Part shown: positions 45,581 to 50,283 of the stretch, piece after piece
Numbering within the stretch: position 1 is the first letter of the stretch
Layout: the number at the start of each line of letters is the position of its first letter
DNA from: Betaproteobacteria bacterium
GTDB lineage: Bacteria; Pseudomonadota; Gammaproteobacteria; Burkholderiales; Rhodocyclaceae
Reading direction: 5' to 3'
Length of the DNA: 50,283 nt
Assembly (NCBI GenBank): GCA_012026885.1
Contig: VEPL01000029.1
Span: 455,770 to 506,052 of the forward strand
Position numbers and translations under genes: made by a program
Notes under the pieces: model-generated
What the model was told of the DNA's origin: nothing
The model's database searches: none
Seen by the model: only the letters and a program-made list of their open reading frames with translations

Positions 45581-46513
45581 ATGATCGCCGAGCCGCTACC
45601 CGCCCAGTTTCCGAACAGCGTCGTCCGCTACTTTGCGGCGACGCGTCCCGCCTTCCTCAGCGTGACCCTGGCCGGCTGCCTGATCGGGCTGGCGACAGCC
45701 CATGGCAGCGGCGTCCCGATCGACGCCGCCAAGGCTGTCCTGACCGTGGTGTTCGCCCTCGTCGCCCACGCCGGTGTCAATGTCGTTAACGATTACTACG
45801 ATGCACTGAGCGGGGCCGATGCCGCCAACGACGGCCGCCTTTTCCCATTTACCGGCGGCAGCCGCTTCATCCAGAACGGCGTGATCGGCCCGCGCGAAAC
45901 CGGCCTCTTCGGTTACGCCCTGCTGCTCTCGGTAATCCCGCCCGGCCTGTGGCTGGCCTGGCACTCGGCACCGGGACTGCTGCTGATCGGGCTGGCCGGC
46001 CTCGGCGTCGGCTGGGCCTACTCGGCACCGCCACTCAAGCTGATGTGCCGCGGCGTCGGCGAGTTCGCCATCATCGCCGCCTGGCTGCTGGTCGCGATCG
46101 GCGCCGACTTCGTCCAGCGCGGCGCCTTCGCCTGGACGCCGGTACTGGCGGGGCTGCCGTTCGCGCTGCTCGTCGCCAACATCCTCTACATCAACCAGTT
46201 CCCCGACCGGGTCGCCGATGCGCATGCCGGAAAGCGCACCGCCGTCGTCCGCCTCGGCGCGCGACGGGCGCGCTGGGGCTATCTGGCCATCGTCCTGATC
46301 GCCTACGCCTGGCTGGCGGCCGTGGTGTTTTCCGGTGCCCTCCCGGCGTGGACCGCGACCGGGCTGGCGACCCTGCCGATCTCGCTCGGCGCCGCCCGTG
46401 GGCTGCTCGCCAACGCGGAGCGCCCGGGATTGCTCGGCGCGGCCATCCGCCAGACCATCCTCGCCGCCAACCTGCACGGCCTGATCATGGCTGCGGCCCT
46501 CGTCGCATCATGA
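45581..46513 (+). CDS. UbiA-family prenyltransferase, MenA-like
   Basis: A 310-residue integral membrane prenyltransferase. The first Asp-rich motif [11 protein letters not shown] begins at residue 70 and the second ([13 protein letters not shown]) at about residue 208; both coordinate Mg and the prenyl diphosphate. The sequence order fits 1,4-dihydroxy-2-naphthoate (MenA-type) prenyltransferases more than UbiA, but the aromatic acceptor cannot be fixed by eye. It starts five bases after ruvC and its stop overlaps the ruvA ATG, so it is co-transcribed with DNA-repair genes, an odd setting. Confidence 0.85.
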   Translation: MIAEPLPAQFPNSVVRYFAATRPAFLSVTLAGCLIGLATAHGSGVPIDAAKAVLTVVFALVAHAGVNVVNDYYDALSGADAANDGRLFPFTGGSRFIQNGVIGPRETGLFGYALLLSVIPPGLWLAWHSAPGLLLIGLAGLGVGWAYSAPPLKLMCRGVGEFAIIAAWLLVAIGADFVQRGAFAWTPVLAGLPFALLVANILYINQFPDRVADAHAGKRTAVVRLGARRARWGYLAIVLIAYAWLAAVVFSGALPAWTATGLATLPISLGAARGLLANAERPGLLGAAIRQTILAANLHGLIMAAALVAS

Positions 46514-47088
46514 TCGGCAGGCTGACCGGCATCCTCGCCGAGAAGAATCCGCCGCAAGTCGTGCTCGACGTGCACGGCATCGGCTACGAGGTCGATGTGC
46601 CGATGAGCACCTTCTACAACCTGCCGGCCGCCGGCGAGAAGGTCACCCTGCTGACCCATTTCGCGGTGCGCGAGGACGGCCACTTCCTCTACGGCTTCCT
46701 CAGCGAGAGCGAGCGCTTCGCCTTCCGCCAGCTACTGAAGATTTCCGGCATCGGCGCGCGCACTGCGCTCTCGGTGCTGTCCGGCCTGTCGGTCGGCGAC
46801 CTGGCGGCCGCCGTCGCCCGCCAGGAAGTCGGCCGGCTGGTGAAGATTCCCGGCATCGGCAAGAAGACGGCCGAGCGCCTGCTCCTCGAACTGAAGGGCA
46901 AGCTCGCCGACGCCGTCGCTCCCGGCCAGGCGGTTGCGGTCGACGACGCCCGGCACGACATTCTCAATGCCTTGCTCGCGCTCGGCTACAACGACAAGGA
47001 GGCCGCCGGGGCGATGAAGCAGTTGCCCGCCGATGTCGGCACTTCGGACGGCATCCGGCAAGCCCTCAAGCTGCTGGCCAAGGCCTAA
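46510..47088 (+). CDS. ruvA: Holliday junction branch migration protein RuvA
   Basis: DNA-binding subunit of the RuvAB motor. The 192-residue protein has the OB-fold domain I ([26 protein letters not shown]), the double helix-hairpin-helix domain II ([18 protein letters not shown] and [19 protein letters not shown]) and the C-terminal RuvB-contacting domain III ([15 protein letters not shown]). The ATG overlaps the prenyltransferase stop by four bases. Confidence 0.97.
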   Translation: MIGRLTGILAEKNPPQVVLDVHGIGYEVDVPMSTFYNLPAAGEKVTLLTHFAVREDGHFLYGFLSESERFAFRQLLKISGIGARTALSVLSGLSVGDLAAAVARQEVGRLVKIPGIGKKTAERLLLELKGKLADAVAPGQAVAVDDARHDILNALLALGYNDKEAAGAMKQLPADVGTSDGIRQALKLLAKA

Positions 47089-47090
47089 CC

Positions 47091-48146
47091 GTGATTACCC
47101 AGGACGACCCCAAGCGGCTGGCCCAGATCGCGCTGGTTGCCCTGCTCATCATCGGGTGCATAGCGGTCCTGCTGCCATTCGTCGGCGCGGTCCTCTTCGC
47201 CTTCATCATCTGGGCGTGCAGCTGGCCGCTCTACGCGGAAAGAGTGCTGCCGCGCCTCGGCGGCCGCACCAGCCTCGGCGCTTCGCTGATGACCCTGCTC
47301 CTCGTCTTGGTGATGCTGGTACCAACGCTCTTCCTAGCTGGCTCGCTGGCCGGCGGCGCCAACGATCTCGTCGCTTTCCTGAAACCCTATTTCGAAGGCG
47401 GGATTCCAGCCAGTGCGCCTGCCTGGCTCGCCGGAATCCCGTTCTTCGGCCCCGACGTCGATGCCTGGTGGCACCGCGTCGCCGGCAACCGCGAGGAGTT
47501 CAACGCGCTACTGCGCCAGCTAGCCGGGCCGGCCCGCCAGCTGGCGCTGGCAATCGGCGCCATCCTCGCCAACGGCCTGCTGCAGGTACTCCTGGTGCTC
47601 TTCATCGTCTTCTTCCTCTACCGCGATGGGACCGCCATCAGCGACACGCTCTACGTCGCCGCGCGCAAGCTGGGCGGCGAACTCGGGGAAGTGATGATCG
47701 ACAAGACCCGCAACACCGTCCTCAGCGTGATGCTCGGGATCGTCGGCACCGCTGCCGCGCAGGGCACAGTCGCGATGATCGGCTTCCTGATCGCCGGTGT
47801 CCCCGCCGCCGTGCTGCTCGGCTTCGCCACCTTCTTCCTGTCGATGATCCCGATCGGCCCGCCGCTGATCTGGGGTCCGGCCGCCGCCTGGCTGTACAGC
47901 GAAGGCCAGACCGGCTGGGCGGTTTTCCTGCTGCTGTACGGGCTGCTGGTCATCAGCAGCGTCGACAACTTCCTCAAGCCGTGGCTGATCGCCCGCGGTG
48001 CCGGCCTCTCCATCCTGCTCATCGCGCTCGGCGTGCTCGGCGGCGTGCTCGTCTTCGGCTTCATCGGCATTTTCCTCGGGCCGGTACTGCTCGCGCTCGG
48101 CCACATGCTCCTTCTCCGCTGGGCCCGCGAGGAACCCGCCACATGA
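47091..48146 (+). CDS. AI-2E family membrane transporter
   Basis: A 351-residue inner-membrane protein of the AI-2E (UPF0118, PerM/TqsA) family with about eight helices. Family features are the N-terminal pair of helices, a charged periplasmic segment, [35 protein letters not shown] and the conserved [12 protein letters not shown]. Members export small molecules or act as Na+/H+ antiporters; the substrate is unknown. The GTG at 47091 starts two bases after the ruvA stop; ruvB overlaps its end by four bases. Its place between ruvA and ruvB implies co-transcription. Confidence 0.92.
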   Translation: MITQDDPKRLAQIALVALLIIGCIAVLLPFVGAVLFAFIIWACSWPLYAERVLPRLGGRTSLGASLMTLLLVLVMLVPTLFLAGSLAGGANDLVAFLKPYFEGGIPASAPAWLAGIPFFGPDVDAWWHRVAGNREEFNALLRQLAGPARQLALAIGAILANGLLQVLLVLFIVFFLYRDGTAISDTLYVAARKLGGELGEVMIDKTRNTVLSVMLGIVGTAAAQGTVAMIGFLIAGVPAAVLLGFATFFLSMIPIGPPLIWGPAAAWLYSEGQTGWAVFLLLYGLLVISSVDNFLKPWLIARGAGLSILLIALGVLGGVLVFGFIGIFLGPVLLALGHMLLLRWAREEPAT

Positions 48147-49201
48147 TCGAAACCGACAAGCTCGCCGCGGTCGACCGCCTCGTTGCCCCGCTTTCCAAGT
48201 CCGCCCAAGAGGATGCACTCGAGCGTGCCCTGCGCCCGAAGCGGCTCGCCGACTACACCGGCCAGACCAAGATCCGCGAGCAGCTGGAAATCTTCATCGA
48301 GGCGGCCCGCCGACGCGGCGACGCCCTCGACCATGTGCTCCTCTTCGGCCCGCCCGGACTGGGCAAGACGACGCTCGCCCACATCGTCGCCCACGAGATG
48401 GGAGTCAACCTGCGCCAGACCTCGGGGCCAGTGCTCGAGCGCGCCGGCGACCTCGCCGCCATCCTGACCAATCTCGAGCCGCACGACGTCCTCTTCATTG
48501 ACGAAATCCACCGTTTGAGTCCGGTGGTCGAGGAAATCCTCTACCCGGCGCTCGAGGATTTCCAGATCGACATCATGATCGGCGAGGGCCCGGCGGCCCG
48601 CTCGGTCAAGCTGGACCTGCCACCATTCACGCTGATCGGCGCGACGACGCGCGCCGGCATGCTGACCAATCCGCTGCGCGACCGCTTCGGCATCGTCGCC
48701 CGCCTCGAGTTCTATTCGCCGGACGAGTTGCAGCAGATCGTCTCGCGCTCGGCCTCCCTGCTCGAGGCACCGATCGACGCTGCCGGCGCCCTCGAGATCG
48801 CCCGCCGCTCGCGCGGCACGCCACGCATCGCCAACCGCCTGCTGCGCCGCGTGCGCGACTATGCCGAGGTCAGGGCCGACGGCCGCATCGCGCGCGAAAT
48901 CGCCGACGCGGCGCTGCGCATGCTCGACGTAGACGCGGCCGGCCTCGACCTGATGGACCGCAAGCTGCTGCACGCCGTGATCGACAAGTTCGGCGGCGGG
49001 CCGGTCGGCGTCGACAACCTGGCCGCCGCCATCGGCGAGGCGCGCGACACCATAGAGGACGTCCTCGAACCTTACCTGATCCAGCAGGGTTACCTGCAAC
49101 GCACGCTGCGCGGCCGTATCGCGACGCCGGCGATCTACCGTCACCTCGGACTCGGCGAACCGGCCTCTGCCGCCGTCCGCGACTTGCTGGCCGACACTTA
49201 G
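48143..49201 (+). CDS. ruvB: Holliday junction branch migration helicase RuvB
   Basis: AAA+ motor of branch migration. The 352-residue protein has an N-terminal [11 protein letters not shown], Walker [10 protein letters not shown] (69-77), Walker [16 protein letters not shown], sensor 1 [19 protein letters not shown] (arginine finger near the end), and the C-terminal winged helix ([23 protein letters not shown]). The ATG at 48143 overlaps the AI-2E stop and has GAGGAA upstream; the open frame back to 47033 lies in other genes. Last gene of ruvC-ubiA-ruvA-AI2E-ruvB. Confidence 0.98.
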   Translation: MIETDKLAAVDRLVAPLSKSAQEDALERALRPKRLADYTGQTKIREQLEIFIEAARRRGDALDHVLLFGPPGLGKTTLAHIVAHEMGVNLRQTSGPVLERAGDLAAILTNLEPHDVLFIDEIHRLSPVVEEILYPALEDFQIDIMIGEGPAARSVKLDLPPFTLIGATTRAGMLTNPLRDRFGIVARLEFYSPDELQQIVSRSASLLEAPIDAAGALEIARRSRGTPRIANRLLRRVRDYAEVRADGRIAREIADAALRMLDVDAAGLDLMDRKLLHAVIDKFGGGPVGVDNLAAAIGEARDTIEDVLEPYLIQQGYLQRTLRGRIATPAIYRHLGLGEPASAAVRDLLADT

Positions 49202-49243
49202 GCGGGATCTTTCCCTGCCGCAACCTCACGGAGGAGGAACACC

Positions 49244-49852
49244 ATGTCGCTTCGTCACAGTCCTGTCCTGCTGGCCCTGCTCGCTGCCTTCAGCCTGCCG
49301 GCTTCCGCCAACGATGCCGTGCAGGCCGCCTGCGGGCGCTGCCATGGCGCCGACGGCGTTGCGGCAAGTGCCGGCACCCCGCACCTGAACGGTCAGCATG
49401 CGGGCTACCTGGTCGAATCGATGGATGCCTTCCGCGCCAAGAAGCGGCCGACCGCAGTCCCCGAGCACCAGGCGGGCCTCAAGCCGGACGATCTCAAGGC
49501 GGCCGTCGAGCTTTACGCCGGCAGCAAGTCAGCCCGCCCGAAACAGGACACCAATGCGGAAAAGGTTGCCAGGGGCGAGGCGATCTACGGAGACCGCTGC
49601 GCAAGCTGCCACCTCGACAACGGCCGCGACTTCGAACAGGAGGCGCCGTTCCTCGCCGGCCAGGACCTCGCCTACATCAACGCCCAGAACGGCCTGTTCG
49701 TCAGCGGCAAGCGCAAGTTCGCCCCCCGCCAGGACGACGCTTACAAGGGCCTCAGCGCCGCCGACCTGGAGGCTGTATCGCATTTTTTCGCCAGCCAGGA
49801 CCAGTTCGCTGCCAAGGGTTCGGAAGGCAAGAAGAAAAAGAAGGCGCGCTGA
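49244..49852 (+). CDS. Di-heme c-type cytochrome, cytochrome c4 type
   Basis: A 202-residue periplasmic cytochrome with a signal peptide (LALLAAFSLPASA) and two heme-binding motifs, CGRCH (30-34) and CASCH (119-123), each with the spacing of cytochrome c4 halves; axial Met candidates are fewer than usual, so the second ligand is not certain. The C terminus is a run of lysines (GKKKKKAR), unusual for c4 and perhaps a docking tail. Likely carries electrons to a terminal oxidase. The start has GGAGGAGGAAC upstream. A second cytochrome gene follows after 139 bases. Confidence 0.88.
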   Translation: MSLRHSPVLLALLAAFSLPASANDAVQAACGRCHGADGVAASAGTPHLNGQHAGYLVESMDAFRAKKRPTAVPEHQAGLKPDDLKAAVELYAGSKSARPKQDTNAEKVARGEAIYGDRCASCHLDNGRDFEQEAPFLAGQDLAYINAQNGLFVSGKRKFAPRQDDAYKGLSAADLEAVSHFFASQDQFAAKGSEGKKKKKAR

Positions 49853-49935
49853 CAGCGGTGATCGATCCGGCGGTGGCCCTCTTGAGGGCTTGATACCCAC
49901 AACAACAACACGACAGACAGGCGGCAAGCTACCCG

Positions 49936-49962
49936 CGCTGGTCGGCGGATTGCCGACCAGCG
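49936..49962. repeat. Perfect 11-bp hairpin between the two cytochrome genes
   Basis: CGCTGGTCGGC-GGATT-GCCGACCAGCG in the 139-base gap. It is not followed by a T-run, so it is not a standard terminator; it may stabilise the upstream message or balance expression of the two cytochromes. Confidence 0.55.
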
Positions 49963-49991
49963 TTCTGCCACCACAGTACCGGGGAGCAACC

Positions 49992-50283
49992 ATGAAATGC
50001 AGATGGACCCTGGCCGGTCTCGCTTTCGCGGCCAGCGCTGCCGTTGTCGCAGCCGACGGCAACGACCTCGCATCCCGGCATTGCGCCCGCTGTCATGGCG
50101 CGGACGGCTTGTCTTCCGGGCCGGGAATGCCCTACCTGAACGCCCAGCTGGCGACCTACCTGCTCCAGGCGAGCGAACGTTTGCAGGCAGGCAGGCTGCC
50201 GAGCAGGGTACCCGGCCATGTTCCCCGCGAAATCGACGGCGCGGGGCGGGCGGGCCGCCCCGCCAACGATGCGACGCGCCCCG
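49992..50283 (+). CDS. Cytochrome c, 3' end cut by the window
   Basis: Open frame from ATG 49992 (GGGGAGC upstream) to the window end, 97 codons. A signal peptide (MKCRWTLAGLAFAASAAVVAA) is followed by a class I heme motif CARCH near residue 31 and then GADG, ATYLLQASERLQAGRL, much like the c4 gene before it, so it is probably a second small cytochrome of the same kind. The final ~50 bases are extremely G/C-rich and the protein sequence there (GAGRAGRPANDATRP) is doubtful. Confidence 0.75.
   Translation, partial: MKCRWTLAGLAFAASAAVVAADGNDLASRHCARCHGADGLSSGPGMPYLNAQLATYLLQASERLQAGRLPSRVPGHVPREIDGAGRAGRPANDATRP

Overview
The window reads as a chromosomal stretch of a GC-rich betaproteobacterium, most likely Rhodocyclales (Rhodocyclaceae/Azonexaceae or an Accumulibacter-like lineage). 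The grounds are a betaproteobacterial-type tmRNA tag (ANDESFALAA), a 6S RNA just behind zapA, a stripped-down regulatory PTS (ptsI, ptsH, EIIA-Man), a DUF1631 protein, a NDUFA9-like epimerase next to cca, and a complete methylmalonyl-CoA branch. The assignment is inference; no rRNA is present. Both ends are cut: a lytic transglycosylase lacks its 5' part and a cytochrome c lacks its 3' part, and the outermost ~50 bases at each end are abnormally G/C-only.

Layout. 1-9445: cell-wall and housekeeping genes (slt-type transglycosylase, DUF1631 protein, NDUFA9-like epimerase, cca, DUF2905, alpha/beta hydrolase, an unrecognised protein, DUF2721, selO). 9515-17282: a cobalamin block with btuF and, divergent to it, cobQ; then a minus-strand operon btuB-btuC-btuD-cbiA led by a clear cobalamin riboswitch. 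17374-18222: a TIGR02449-type coiled-coil gene, zapA, 6S RNA and a bidirectional terminator. 18242-21115: periplasmic solute-binding protein, EVE protein, TauE/SafE exporter, enoyl-CoA hydratase. 21243-30940: a short-chain-acid module: DUF485/ActP acetate symporter, a GntR/FCD regulator with palindromic operators, and the operon methylmalonyl-CoA mutase-meaB-pccB-pccA. 30954-35376: YqgE with a signal peptide, tmRNA, a TonB-like protein, then EIIA-Man, HPr and EI. 35499-39220: polyamine-type ABC transporter potABCD. 39228-43999: EamA transporter/LysR divergent pair, HerA-like ATPase, YebC, hemerythrin. 44049-49201: EamA transporter, a duplicated ruvC 5' fragment with a structured insert, then ruvC, a UbiA prenyltransferase, ruvA, an AI-2E-type membrane protein and ruvB. 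49244-end: two tandem c-type cytochromes.

How it fits together. The B12 uptake/biosynthesis genes supply the cofactor that the methylmalonyl-CoA mutase needs, so propionyl-CoA metabolism and cobalamin control are linked across the window. ActP, enoyl-CoA hydratase, PCC and the mutase together point to growth on, or cycling of, acetate and propionate. No phage, insertion sequence, CRISPR array or defence island is visible. The least ordinary signals are the diverged ruvC start duplication with a hairpin-rich insert (44900-45042), the hairpin that masks the ptsI ribosome binding site together with an adjoining REP-like palindrome (34625-34701), the secreted form of YqgE, and the two extra membrane-protein genes threaded through ruvCAB.
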